Assembly (NCBI GenBank): GCA_964551735.1
Contig: CAZKEF010000019.1
Coordinates: forward strand, 1-64,000
Origin: DAOUAT01 sp964551735
GTDB lineage: Bacteria; Chloroflexota; Anaerolineae; CG2-30-64-16
Length of the DNA stretch: 64,000 bases
Reading direction: 5' to 3'
A program made the position numbers and the translations under genes. Under the pieces are notes generated by a model. It was given only the letters and a program-made list of their open reading frames with translations. It ran no database searches and was not told the DNA's origin. Shown one piece after another: positions 42,452 through 51,214 of this stretch (position 1 is the first letter of the stretch; every line of letters starts with the position of its first letter).

Positions 42452-43369
42452 TTATGGCCCATCAACCCCCGGTGTCTCCTGCACCACCTGGATGAAGATA
42501 TCATCGAGCGAAGGTTCGGCGAGCTCAAAGCGCGTCACGGTCATGTCCGGCCGGCCGGCCAGGGCGCGCAGCACGGCCTGCGGGTCGGCGCCGGCCGCCA
42601 GCGACAGGTGCCAGTGGTGGTTCTCCTGTCGCACGGCCAGCACACCGGGCAGCCCGGTGAAGTCGCCGTGCCCCTCCACCAGCACCGCGTTGGTGGCAAA
42701 CTCGCGCTTAATCTGCTGCACCGGGCCGTAAAGCACCGTCTGCCCCTTGTTGATCAACACAATGCGGTTGCACATCGCCTCGACCTGGAACATCAGATGT
42801 GTGGACATGATGATCGCCACACCGCGCCGCGCCTGCTCCTCCAGGATGTCCATGGCCAGACGCGTGTTCACCGGGTCCAGGTTGGCGAACGGCTCGTCCA
42901 CCACGATCAGCGCCGGCTCGTGCACCAACGTGGCGATGAACTGGGCCTTCTGCTGCATGCCCCGGCTCAAGTCCTGGATCTTCTTGTTCTTATCTCGGTG
43001 CAGATCCAGGCGCTGAAGCCAAGTGTCCACCCGCCTTCGTGCCTCCGCGGCCTCCAGGCCTTTGAGGGTAGCCAGGTAAACCAGGGTGGGCTCCAGCTTC
43101 AGATCGCGGTACAGCCCGCGCTCCTCCGGCATGTAGCCGATGCGGCGCTTGGCGGCCTCATCCAGCGGCCGGCCGAACAGCGCCACGTCGCCGCAGTCCG
43201 GCTTGAAGATGTCCAGCATCATGCGGATGGTGGTGGTTTTCCCCGCGCCGTTGGGGCCCAGCAGGCCGAAAATCTCGCCGGGGTAGACCTCGAACGACAC
43301 GTTGTCCACTGCGCGCACCGGGCCAAAGGTCTTGCACAGGCCGGCAAGGGAGACGATAGGTTGGTTCAT
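42452..43369 (-). CDS. ABC-2 exporter ATPase
   Basis: 305 residues. Walker A GPNGAGKTT (38-46), signature LSRGMQQK (about 134-141), Walker B ALIVVDEPFANLDP (about 154-167) and a C-terminal extension ending in ELAEPSLDDIFIQVVQE, the hallmark of NatA/CcmA-type export ATPases. It energises export through the two permeases downstream. A decayed partial copy of the 5' part of this gene lies at 50991-51214. SD ggag precedes the ATG at 43369. Confidence 0.92.
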   Translation of the reverse strand: MNQPIVSLAGLCKTFGPVRAVDNVSFEVYPGEIFGLLGPNGAGKTTTIRMMLDIFKPDCGDVALFGRPLDEAAKRRIGYMPEERGLYRDLKLEPTLVYLATLKGLEAAEARRRVDTWLQRLDLHRDKNKKIQDLSRGMQQKAQFIATLVHEPALIVVDEPFANLDPVNTRLAMDILEEQARRGVAIIMSTHLMFQVEAMCNRIVLINKGQTVLYGPVQQIKREFATNAVLVEGHGDFTGLPGVLAVRQENHHWHLSLAAGADPQAVLRALAGRPDMTVTRFELAEPSLDDIFIQVVQETPGVDGP

Positions 43370-43612
43370 GGGTGGGACTCCGGGAAAGGTCAGGTGTCAG
43401 ACGCCTAACGACGGACGACCGCCGTCAGGCATCAGGCATTCGGATTATGGCACGTCGTCATTTTACTACGCATCTGAACCGGAAACGTTGCACGGGGCGG
43501 ACGGGAAGCTGACAGTAGATGTCAGGATGGGAAGGCACCCAGCCACTCTCCCAGCAGTTCGCTAGCGTCTGCCAGGAGTGTGGCTGGGTTGAAAAGGATA
43601 GAGCAGGGGTAT
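43370..43612. other. Intergenic stretch with imperfect palindrome
   Basis: The 243-bp gap between the ABC-2 ATPase start and the carbamoylase end contains an imperfect palindrome at about 43403-43429 (GACGG arm at 43410, CCGTC at 43422). It also has a 13-bp sequence, cgtcaggcatcag (43423-43435), repeated at 48761. I could not identify a convincing promoter for the ATPase operon here. Confidence 0.5.
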
Positions 43613-44842
43613 TTAGGCCGTCTCCAATACCATGTGATAGAGCGTCTCAGCCCCGATCTTGATGTCCTCTGGGCTGGTAAACTCGCGTGGGCTGTGGCTG
43701 ATGCCATCCCGGCTACGCACAAAGATCATCGCTGTGTTCACAACGGACGCCATGACCTGGGCATCATGGCCTGCGCCGCTGGGCAGACGGTGCGCCGCCA
43801 CGCCGGCCGCCACGCACGCCCTGGCAGCCGCCTCCACCATGTGCGATGGCAGCAGGATGGGTCGGTGGCGCGAGAGCTCCTCGATCTGATATCCCAATCC
43901 GGCCGCTCCCGCGATCCGGGCGATGGCCGCGCGCAGCGTCTGCTCCAGGTGGTCGCGCTGCGCCTCAACGATGTCGCGCAGATCCAGCGTCATGAAAACC
44001 GCGCCGGGGATGGCGTTGATCGCGCCCGGCGTCACTTCCAGCCGGCCAACCGTGGCCACTGCCGTCGGCGAGGTTGCCAGCGCAGCTTGTTGGGCCTCCA
44101 ACACTACCTGCGCCGCAGCCACCAGCGCATCACGCCGCAGGTTCATCGGGGTAGCGCCGGCGTGATCCGTGCGCCCTTCCAGGCGCAGCGCCAGGAACAG
44201 CGGCCCGGCAATGCCGGTCACGGCGCCCACCGGCAGGTCAAGGCTTTCCAGCACTGCACCTTGCTCGATATGCAGCTCGATATAAGCATGGAACTCGCTG
44301 GGATCGCGCGCAGCCTCCTGAAAGCGTTGAGGATCCAGCCCGGCGGCCGCCAACGCCTGGGCAATGCCCGTGCCCTGCCGGTCCTTGAGCCCGGCCATGT
44401 ATTCCGGCGTGATGTGGCCCAGCATGAACCGGCTGCCCAGCATGTTGGCACCCCAGCGCGTCCCTTCCTCTTCCATGAAGGAGATAACTTCCAATGGCCG
44501 CCGGAGCGCAACCCCGTCCTCACGCAGCGCATGAGCCACTTCGATGGCCGTCAGTACGCCCAGGCTTCCATCGTAATGGCCGCCATTGATCACGGTGTCA
44601 ATATGCGAGCCGAGGGCGAGCGCGGGCAAATCGGGTTCTGCCCCCTCCCGCCGCCCGATCAGGTTACCGACGGCGTCGGTGCGCGGGGTCAACCCGGCCT
44701 CGGCCATCCAATCCGCAACCAGCGCCACCGCCTGTTGGTATTCCGGCGTAAAGGTGACCCGCGTGACTCCGCCCTCCGGTGTTTGGCCGCAACGCGCCAA
44801 CCGTTCTAACCGCGCCAGCAGCCGTTGTCCATGAATGGGCAT
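43613..44842 (-). CDS. M20-family amidase/hydantoinase-type hydrolase (N-carbamoyl-amino-acid or allantoate type)
   Basis: 409 residues. GSHIDTVINGGHYDGSLGVL holds the metal ligands His80 and Asp91, and EEEGTRW (Glu126, Glu127) the catalytic and bridging Glu, the pattern of AllC/HyuC/beta-ureidopropionase enzymes. These dimetal enzymes cleave N-carbamoyl amino acids or allantoate, releasing CO2 and ammonia. SD aggag precedes the ATG. It is the last gene of a five-gene minus-strand cluster with two other M20 hydrolases, an SHMT-like enzyme and a carrier, so it probably acts on an imported N-substituted amino acid. Substrate unknown. Confidence 0.87.
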   Translation of the reverse strand: MPIHGQRLLARLERLARCGQTPEGGVTRVTFTPEYQQAVALVADWMAEAGLTPRTDAVGNLIGRREGAEPDLPALALGSHIDTVINGGHYDGSLGVLTAIEVAHALREDGVALRRPLEVISFMEEEGTRWGANMLGSRFMLGHITPEYMAGLKDRQGTGIAQALAAAGLDPQRFQEAARDPSEFHAYIELHIEQGAVLESLDLPVGAVTGIAGPLFLALRLEGRTDHAGATPMNLRRDALVAAAQVVLEAQQAALATSPTAVATVGRLEVTPGAINAIPGAVFMTLDLRDIVEAQRDHLEQTLRAAIARIAGAAGLGYQIEELSRHRPILLPSHMVEAAARACVAAGVAAHRLPSGAGHDAQVMASVVNTAMIFVRSRDGISHSPREFTSPEDIKIGAETLYHMVLETA

Positions 44843-44853
44843 CGAGCTCGCTC

Positions 44854-46161
44854 CTACTTACGCAGATCTTCCATCATCGCCAAATACTGGGCTTTGGTCA
44901 ATCGCGGCTGATATTGGGCCATGACCCGCTGGGCGCCGGCCGCGCCGTCAGCCAGCAGATCAATGGCTGTCATCGCCAACATCTTGGCGGGTGTCACGGC
45001 CGCAGCGTCGTAGTCAAGCACGGCGAAATCTGCGCCGTGGATGGGCCCCTGCGTGCCCCCCACGAAGGGGTGCAGCACCGGGATCAGGTGGGACAGGTCG
45101 CCCACGTCCAGCGAGCCGCCGAGGAAGCCGCCGTATTGGACGCCCGCGTCACCCAACAGCGCCCGACCGTTCGCCATGGCGATCTGCGTCAGTTCTTCAT
45201 CCTGGAAGATGGGCAGATAGCCGGGCACGTTTTCGATGTGCGTTTCCGCGCCCACCGCATCGCCGCCGGCCCGAAATGCGCGATCTACCTTCTTCGAAGC
45301 ATCCAGGATGGCTTCCACCGTGCGGCCCCGCACATAGGTCTCGATGCGAACGTCGGCAGGCACGACGTTGACCACGTCACCGCCCTTGGTGATGATCGGA
45401 TGCACCCGGATCGCATCCTGATCCTGGAACGTCTCCCGCTGCGCATGCACGGCCAGGATGCCAAGGCAGGCCGCGTTGAGCGCATTGACCGCGTCGTGGG
45501 GGGCGGCTGCGGCGTGGGCCGCGCGGCCGATGTAGCGGATGAACTTGGCCAGGAACCCGTTGGCGCTCATGCCGAAGTAGAGGCCCGGCTGGGGCGCCTT
45601 GGAGTTAGCGTGCACCATCATGGCGATCGCGATGTCATCGTAATAGCCCAGCTTGATCAACTCCTGCTTGCCCCCCAGGTAGGTGATCTTGCCCTCGCGT
45701 GCCAGGCCCATCCGGTATTCCATCTCCACGAATTCCTCGGCCGGCGCACCCAGAAAATGGACAGCCCCGGCCAAGTCACTGCCGGCCCCTGCACCTACCA
45801 GGCCCATCGCGGCCCCTACCATGCTGGCGACCTGGATATGATGGCCGCACTGATGCGCCGCACCGGTGATCGGATCGCACACCGCCGCCTCGAAAGAGAC
45901 CACCGAATCCAACTCGCCCATGATGCAGATGGCCGGGCCGGGTGCACTTCCCGTCAGCACGCCGTCCACGCCGGTGATCGCCAATCCCGTACGCACCGGC
46001 AGCCCCAGGCCGAGCAGTGTATCACGAACCAGGGCCGACGTCTTGAACTCCTTGTAGCCTAACTCCGGGTGGTGGAGCATGGTCTGCGCGACCCCGATGA
46101 TGTCATCGCGGCGCCGGTCAATCTCGGCGCACACTGCTTGTTTCAATTGATCGCGTGTCAT
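44854..46161 (-). CDS. M20D-type amidohydrolase
   Basis: 435 residues. The M20D pattern is present: HPELGYKEF near 31-39, QCGHHIQ with Cys105-Gly-His107, and an EE pair at about 142-143. M20D enzymes such as AbgB or IAA-amino-acid hydrolase cleave N-acyl or p-aminobenzoyl amino-acid conjugates. No signal peptide is visible, so it is cytoplasmic. The AbgB-like N-terminus (about 1-100) and the dimerisation insert (FLAKFIRYIGRAAHAAAAPH) are present. It is 11 bp upstream of the carbamoylase gene in the same operon. Confidence 0.87.
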   Translation of the reverse strand: MTRDQLKQAVCAEIDRRRDDIIGVAQTMLHHPELGYKEFKTSALVRDTLLGLGLPVRTGLAITGVDGVLTGSAPGPAICIMGELDSVVSFEAAVCDPITGAAHQCGHHIQVASMVGAAMGLVGAGAGSDLAGAVHFLGAPAEEFVEMEYRMGLAREGKITYLGGKQELIKLGYYDDIAIAMMVHANSKAPQPGLYFGMSANGFLAKFIRYIGRAAHAAAAPHDAVNALNAACLGILAVHAQRETFQDQDAIRVHPIITKGGDVVNVVPADVRIETYVRGRTVEAILDASKKVDRAFRAGGDAVGAETHIENVPGYLPIFQDEELTQIAMANGRALLGDAGVQYGGFLGGSLDVGDLSHLIPVLHPFVGGTQGPIHGADFAVLDYDAAAVTPAKMLAMTAIDLLADGAAGAQRVMAQYQPRLTKAQYLAMMEDLRK

Positions 46162-46184
46162 GGCCTCTCTCCTTGTACGTTTTC

Positions 46185-47372
46185 TTACAGCAATAGCTGA
46201 AGCGCTACATGCAGATACAAACGCGCGGCATCAATCACTTCGGCTAACACAACCCACTCATCGGTTGTGTGGGCCTGGGCGATTGACCCCGGGCCGCAGA
46301 CGACGGTAGGAAAGCCGTAGTGCGGCGCGTCCGAACCGGCCACAAACGCCTGCACGCCCGGATCGCGGCCCCAGAGGGCCAAGTGCGCGTTGCGCAGCGC
46401 CGCCACGACAGGCTCCGCTGGCGATATGTCGTTGGCGGGGATGAGCCAGGTCGGATCCGTGATCTCATAAGTGAAGTCAGGGTCACCCTGCGCGGCCCGC
46501 GCGATGCGCGCATGGAACTCGGCGTACACCTGATCCTTGGTCTCGCCAGGCAGGGTGCGCCGGTCCACTTCCAGTTCGCAGTAGTCCGGCACCATGTTCA
46601 CCTGAACCCCGCCGTGGATCACGCCCGGATTGAAACGGCCGTTGCCGCACAACGGATGCTGGGGTCGGGTCAGTAACTCGGCGTTATAGTCGGCGAACGC
46701 GCCGATCACGCGCGCCATGCGATCAATCGCGTTGATGCCCTTCTCCGGGACGCTGGAGTGGGCCGCCCGGCCGCGCGTGATAAGCTTCGTGCTGACGCGT
46801 CCCTTATTTGCCGGACAGACCTGGAGGCTGGTCGGCTCACCGATGATCCCTTGGTCCGCGCGCGGGCCATCGCGGCCGATCGCCTGCGCACCCACCATCT
46901 GATATTCCTCGTCCATGTTGAAGATCAGCAGCAGGTTGCCCCGCAGCGTCACCTTGGCCGCTTGCAACGTCCTGGCAACCGCCAGATAAGCAGCCAGCGC
47001 CGCCTTCATATCACACGCGCCGCGGCCATAAACTTTGCCGGCCTCGTAACGCGCCTCGTAGGCGCGCGTGTAGCCCGTGGTGTGGGCTGTGTCCATATGC
47101 CCAGCCAACGCGAGGGTCGTATGGCCTACACTCCCGGGCAGATAGCCAAAGAGGTTCGGCCGGTCAGGCCGAACCTCTCGACGCTCGTAGTGCAGGCCCA
47201 ACTCAGCCAGGCGGGCAACGACATAGTCAGCCATCTCGCGCTCGCGATAGCCCGACCTGGGCGGATCATCGAAGGGGTTCTCGCTCCGGATCAGGATCAT
47301 GTCTTGCAGGGTGCGACGGAGCCAATCGGCTTCGATGCCCGCCTGCAGCGCTTCATACAGTTTCATGTCCAT
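46185..47372 (-). CDS. M20-family peptidase/deacylase (ArgE/DapE-like)
   Basis: 395 residues. Metal ligands are clear: GHMDTAH (His92, Asp94), GRGACDMKAALAAYL (Asp121) and NMDEEY (Glu155, Glu156). ArgE and DapE deacylate N-acetylornithine or N-succinyl-diaminopimelate; the many relatives take N-acyl amino acids or dipeptides. The protein is cytoplasmic. The start ATG has gagga upstream. It sits between the SHMT-like gene (35 bp) and the M20D gene (23 bp). The three M20 enzymes in a row differ in subfamily, so they probably act on different bonds. Confidence 0.87.
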   Translation of the reverse strand: MDMKLYEALQAGIEADWLRRTLQDMILIRSENPFDDPPRSGYREREMADYVVARLAELGLHYERREVRPDRPNLFGYLPGSVGHTTLALAGHMDTAHTTGYTRAYEARYEAGKVYGRGACDMKAALAAYLAVARTLQAAKVTLRGNLLLIFNMDEEYQMVGAQAIGRDGPRADQGIIGEPTSLQVCPANKGRVSTKLITRGRAAHSSVPEKGINAIDRMARVIGAFADYNAELLTRPQHPLCGNGRFNPGVIHGGVQVNMVPDYCELEVDRRTLPGETKDQVYAEFHARIARAAQGDPDFTYEITDPTWLIPANDISPAEPVVAALRNAHLALWGRDPGVQAFVAGSDAPHYGFPTVVCGPGSIAQAHTTDEWVVLAEVIDAARLYLHVALQLLL

Positions 47373-47407
47373 AACGCCATCCTCATCATTCGCCAGCGTC
47401 CATTGCG

Positions 47408-48667
47408 CTATAGCCCGCGCGCTGCTAGTGGGAACCGCCGGCAGAGGTCATCCACCTCCGCGCGCGCCGCAGCTTTCACCCCTGCATCGTCCGGCGCGGC
47501 GAGCACCCGGCCGATCAGCGCGGCGATCACGCGCATCTCATCGGTTCCCATCCCACGACCGGTGACGGCCGGGGTCCCCAGGCGCAGGCCGCTGGTCACC
47601 AGCACCGGCTCTGGGTCATAAGGGATCACGTTTCGATTAGCCAGAATGTTAGCCTCAGCCAAGGCCTGCTCGGCGGCATTGCCTTTTAGCCTACGACCGC
47701 GTAAATCCAGCAGCAGCAGATGGGTGTCCGTGCCGCCGGAAACCGGCCGGAATCCCAGGGAAGCCAGCTCTTCACACAATGTGCGAGCGTTCGCGATGGT
47801 CGCGCGCTGGATCGCTGCGAAGGCCGGCGTGGCGGCCAGGTGGAAGCAGACCGCTTTGCCGGCCACCAGCGCCAGGGTGGGCGTGCCCTGAACCCCAGGG
47901 AACATGGCGCGGTCAATCTTGCGCCCGTGCTCCGGCCGACAGAGCACGACCCCGCCATGAGGGCCCATCATGGTTTTGTAGGTGGTGAAGGTGACGAAAT
48001 CGGCGTGGGGCACGGGGCTGGGGATAGCGCTTGCGGCTACCAGCCCGGCAATGTGCGCCATGTCCACCAACAGCAGCGCGCCCGCCTCGTCTGCAATGCT
48101 CCGCAGGGTGGCATACTCGAACAAGCGCGGATATGAGCTGCCGCCAGCCACGATCATGCGGGGCCGCTGCCGTAGCGCCAGATCGCGAACCTGGTCGTAG
48201 TCCAACACTTCGCTGACCGGGTCCACGCCGTAGTGTTCGAACTGGTACATGCTCCCGGTAATGGACGCGGGGTCGCCGTGGGACAGGTGGCCGCCATGGC
48301 TCAGCTTCATGCTCAACACCCGGTCACCCGGTGCCAGCGACGCCGCGTAAACGGCCAGGTTGGCATTGACCCCGGAGTGCGGCTGCACATTGGCATGGCC
48401 CGCGCCGAAGAGCGCCTTGGCCCGCGCCACAGCCAGCGCCTCCATCTCATCCGCGACCTCGCACCCGGTGTGATATCGCCGGCCCGGATAGCCTTCCGCC
48501 GTCTTGTTGTTGAACGCTGACCCCACCGCGGCCAGCACCGCTTGTGACGCGATGTTCTCCGACGCGATCAGGTCCAGCGTCAGTTCCTGACGGAAACGTT
48601 CGCGCGCCGCTAGTTCAGCGACGACAGGATCCGCCTCCACCAGGAGCGCGGCCGCCGGATACGCCAT
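47408..48667 (-). CDS. Serine hydroxymethyltransferase-like PLP enzyme with altered lysine motif
   Basis: 419 residues from the ATG at 48667, chosen for the ggaggg upstream; an ATG at 48682 is the alternative. SHMT features are intact: LDLIASENIASQAV, NKTAEGYPGRRYHTG, VQPHSGVNAN and LVDMAHIAGLVA. The PLP lysine lies in FTTYKTMMGPHGG (Lys231), where ordinary GlyA has TTTHKTLRGPRGG, so the His before Lys is Tyr (Tyr230) and Leu-Arg is Met-Met. SHMT converts serine and tetrahydrofolate to glycine and methylene-THF; variants work on alpha-methylserine or threonine. Its place among three M20 hydrolases and a carrier suggests a catabolic aldolase or hydroxymethyl role instead of the housekeeping one. 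Confidence 0.85.
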   Translation of the reverse strand: MAYPAAALLVEADPVVAELAARERFRQELTLDLIASENIASQAVLAAVGSAFNNKTAEGYPGRRYHTGCEVADEMEALAVARAKALFGAGHANVQPHSGVNANLAVYAASLAPGDRVLSMKLSHGGHLSHGDPASITGSMYQFEHYGVDPVSEVLDYDQVRDLALRQRPRMIVAGGSSYPRLFEYATLRSIADEAGALLLVDMAHIAGLVAASAIPSPVPHADFVTFTTYKTMMGPHGGVVLCRPEHGRKIDRAMFPGVQGTPTLALVAGKAVCFHLAATPAFAAIQRATIANARTLCEELASLGFRPVSGGTDTHLLLLDLRGRRLKGNAAEQALAEANILANRNVIPYDPEPVLVTSGLRLGTPAVTGRGMGTDEMRVIAALIGRVLAAPDDAGVKAAARAEVDDLCRRFPLAARGL

Positions 48668-48713
48668 TGTGCCCTCCGTCATGATGTTGCATCCCTGTAT
48701 CTGCTCAAAAACA

Positions 48714-48754
48714 AAGACACGAAAACGGGCCGGACGGCCGCGTCTTCGTGTCTT
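48714..48754 (-). terminator. Intrinsic terminator or attenuator between carrier and SHMT-like gene
   Basis: On the minus strand, arms AAGACACGAA and TTCGTGTCTT (perfect 10 bp, with an inner GGCC pair) are followed by TGTTTTTGAGC. It lies between the carrier stop and the SHMT-like start, so only part of the carrier transcript would read into the enzyme genes. Confidence 0.75.
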
Positions 48755-48794
48755 GTGGTGCGTCAGGCATCAGCCGTCGTAGTTAAGGCGCCCG

Positions 48795-50192
48795 TCACGG
48801 GATCCGCGGGAAGCCCTGGATACGCAGGATGACCTCGGCGATGATCGCCGCCGTGATGAACACCGAGAACAACGTGATCAGCGCCGCCACCACGATGCGC
48901 CACCCGGATTTGGCGAAGGCAGTGAGATCCTTGGCGATGGACAGGCTGGTGAAAGCGATGATCGGCGTGGCCGTTGCCAGGAAGTTGACCTTGGCCACAG
49001 CGGCCCCAATCTGCTCGGCCCCGGGAACGCCGGGGATGGTGAGAATCAACGTTAGCGTGCCGATGTACGCGATCGTGGGGACATAGATCGGCACGTAGCG
49101 CGATAGCAACACCCCTACAAGGCAAGCCGCCCAGAGGATCAGGACGCCCGGGAGCGCCTGGAGGGGGTTCACTGCCTTGGCGGCGTTCCAGTTGAAGTTG
49201 CTACCGCCCGCGATGCCGGTGGCCACCCAGTTGCCGGCCAGAATGAGGAGGCAGATCATGGTCACGTGGAACATGGTCCAGCCCACCTTGATCTTCGGCC
49301 GGACCACTTTCTGTTGCGCAGCCTTGGCTGCGGCCGCGACATCAGCGCCTTTCTCGCGGCGCTTGCCCATCAACCTGTAGATCCATTCGGCGAAGGGTAA
49401 ACCGATCAACCAAGAGGCGTAAAGGCCGGTGACGCCGGTGATGAGATTGCTGGCCACCGCGAAGGCGAGGACTTGATCTTTCCAGGCCGGTAGTGCTTCG
49501 GCCAGGGTGGCCGAGCACGCGGTCATCATGCTGGCGCTGCCGATGCCGCAGGCCATGCCCAACGACAGGGGATGGAACAGGCCTGGCGCAGTCAGCGCGA
49601 ACAGGCTGCCCATGATGCTGAAAAACGCGGTGCCCAACACGGTGCCGGTGATATAGGTGCCGAGGACGCCGCGGCCTTCCGGGGTGTCCAGGCCATAGAC
49701 GTCGCCGATCAGGCTGAGGTTCGGCTCACGCGCGACTGAGTAGCAGGCGCCGATCACCTCGCGACGTAACCCGAGCAAGATCGCCAATGGCATCGCCACG
49801 ACGATGGCGCCCCAGTTGTTACCGATTTCCTGCAGGATGAGTGCAAAGCCGGCCGTCACAAGCTTCGGCGCATTCGGCCCCACCAGGGTGCCGTAGCGCG
49901 CCATGAGCGGGAAGGTTGCAACAACGATGAGACCAGCCGCCCATTGTGAGTCCGCGATGCTATAGAGCTTGACCCACCTGCCCAAGGCCTGCGGCGCAAA
50001 AGCAACCGCCCAATAGATCGTGTGGAAGAAGGGGACGAGCAAGATGGTGACCTTTGCGATGGGTGTCCAACGCACGGTTCCGGTGAATTCGGCGATGAGC
50101 ACCAGCACGAGGGCGATCAGATACATCTTGACGAAGGGGGCTGCAGTGAACTCGGCAAGCCACCCCGATTTCGATTGCGTCTTGGCGGTCAT
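48795..50192 (-). CDS. Multi-pass membrane carrier, DUF3100-like
   Basis: 465 residues with about eleven hydrophobic segments, and a basic cytoplasmic loop near the middle (GKRREKGADVAAAAKAAQQK). The motif style (GTVRWTPIAKVTILLVPFF, GPNAPKLVTAGFALILQEIGNN in parts, and GMACGIGSASMMTACSATL) is what I recall for DUF3100-type membrane proteins, which often neighbour M20 peptidases; this match is from memory and was not searched. It is probably an importer for the substrate of the adjacent hydrolases. The ATG is preceded by aaaggagg. It is the first gene of the cluster and is separated from the enzymes by a terminator-like hairpin. Confidence 0.65.
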   Translation of the reverse strand: MTAKTQSKSGWLAEFTAAPFVKMYLIALVLVLIAEFTGTVRWTPIAKVTILLVPFFHTIYWAVAFAPQALGRWVKLYSIADSQWAAGLIVVATFPLMARYGTLVGPNAPKLVTAGFALILQEIGNNWGAIVVAMPLAILLGLRREVIGACYSVAREPNLSLIGDVYGLDTPEGRGVLGTYITGTVLGTAFFSIMGSLFALTAPGLFHPLSLGMACGIGSASMMTACSATLAEALPAWKDQVLAFAVASNLITGVTGLYASWLIGLPFAEWIYRLMGKRREKGADVAAAAKAAQQKVVRPKIKVGWTMFHVTMICLLILAGNWVATGIAGGSNFNWNAAKAVNPLQALPGVLILWAACLVGVLLSRYVPIYVPTIAYIGTLTLILTIPGVPGAEQIGAAVAKVNFLATATPIIAFTSLSIAKDLTAFAKSGWRIVVAALITLFSVFITAAIIAEVILRIQGFPRIP

Positions 50193-50372
50193 GAATGCCT
50201 CCTTTGAACGTACAACATTGTGCGATTCACCTGGGAGTAGAGGGAGACAAATCCGCGCAGATAGATTAGGTTGCGCGGCGCATCGGTCTGATGTGTATCA
50301 GCTGATGAACCTCCTTTCACGCCACAACCCGGTGGCAATTCGGCGCGCGGCCGGATCTGCGGGGGCGGTGCT
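50193..50372. other. Carrier upstream region with palindrome and orphan SD
   Basis: Within this gap, ATCAGCTGAT (50297-50306) is a perfect 10-bp palindrome. On the minus strand it sits just after a second AAAGGAGG that serves no visible start codon. GCCAC-AACCCG-GTGGC lies a little further away. The palindrome could be an operator for the carrier operon. Confidence 0.4.
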
Positions 50373-50900
50373 TCAGCCCGCAGCCGCACGAGTGGGTTGT
50401 CCAGTACGCAACGCCTCAACAAAGCGCAGGAAGCGTTCCTCTGGCACGCGTGCCCTGGGAATGGCCAGCCCGTAAACGCCATCTACTGCGATGAAGGCGT
50501 GACCGGACGTGACCGTTATCGCGCCGATGCGCGACCAGGGGGTGACGGTCTCTTTACCGGCGGTGACCTGCCTTAAGCCCTCTGTGTTCAGACGTAGTGT
50601 GCGCGGTGCAAACACAGCCGGGTTGAGCCGCGCACCGACGATCCGCCGCAGGGTGCGCCCCACCACCCAACGATAGTAGAATGGGTAGAGACCAAAACAG
50701 AACACCGCCAGCGCGCTCGCATAGAGCGCGACCGCGGGTTTATGGAGGACGAAATAGCTGAGTAAAGCAAGCACCCCGAAGAACACCAGCAGGCCGTAGC
50801 GCTGTCGGCGGTAGCGCCGGACGATTGCCGGCGAATGCTCCATCTGATATTTAGCCAGCGTTACCAGATCTGTTTCTTCAAGCCTAAACTCGATTTCCAT
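50373..50900 (-). CDS. YcxB-like membrane protein
   Basis: 175 residues from the ATG at 50900 (MEIEFRLEETDLVTLAKYQ), where the family usually starts; the frame runs on to 50972 through the promoter. Two hydrophobic segments (YGLLVFFGVLALLSYFV and AVALYASALAVFCFGLYPF) lie at about 38-80. The C-terminal about 60 residues (TEGLRQVTAGKETVTPWSRI, then FIAVDGVYGLAIPRARVP) match the YcxB-like C-terminal domain. The family is widespread and its function unknown. It has its own good promoter. The next gene in this direction is the carrier, 180 bp away. Confidence 0.8.
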   Translation of the reverse strand: MEIEFRLEETDLVTLAKYQMEHSPAIVRRYRRQRYGLLVFFGVLALLSYFVLHKPAVALYASALAVFCFGLYPFYYRWVVGRTLRRIVGARLNPAVFAPRTLRLNTEGLRQVTAGKETVTPWSRIGAITVTSGHAFIAVDGVYGLAIPRARVPEERFLRFVEALRTGQPTRAAAG

Positions 50901-50942
50901 GCGCCTGCTGAGACCCTTGGGGGAGAAGGTAAGAACGCTCAG

Positions 50943-50972
50943 ATTATATAATCGCCGCACACGTTTTGTCAA
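50943..50972 (-). promoter_or_regulatory. Promoter of the YcxB-like gene
   Basis: TTGACA (50972-50967) and TATAAT (50948-50943) are both perfect, 18 bp apart, on the minus strand about 45 bp upstream of the ATG. Confidence 0.88.
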
Positions 50973-50990
50973 GCGCCATTCGCGCCCGTC

Positions 50991-51214
50991 GCCGCCGCGG
51001 CATCCAGGCCCTTGAGGATGGTCAGGTAGACCAGGGTGGGCTCCCGCTTCAGGTCACGGTACAGCCCGCGCCCCTCCCGCACATAGCCGAAGCGGGGCCC
51101 GGCGGCCCCGTCCAGCGGCCGGCCGAACAGCGCCACATCGCCGCAATCCGGCTTCAAGATGTCCGGCATCAGGTGGATGATAGTGGTTTTGCCCGCGCTG
51201 TTGGGGCCCTGCAA
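50991..51214 (-). pseudogene. Remnant of an ABC-2 export ATPase gene
   Basis: This about 220-bp stretch aligns base for base, with no gaps, to 43041-43264, the 5' part of the intact export ATPase gene. It covers the Walker A region to about codon 95. It carries many substitutions, and the Walker A glycine has become Ser (GPNSAGKTT). The sequence on both sides, including the true N-terminus and the whole rest of the ATPase, is missing, so no working protein can be made. It is a truncated, diverged duplicate. Confidence 0.85.
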
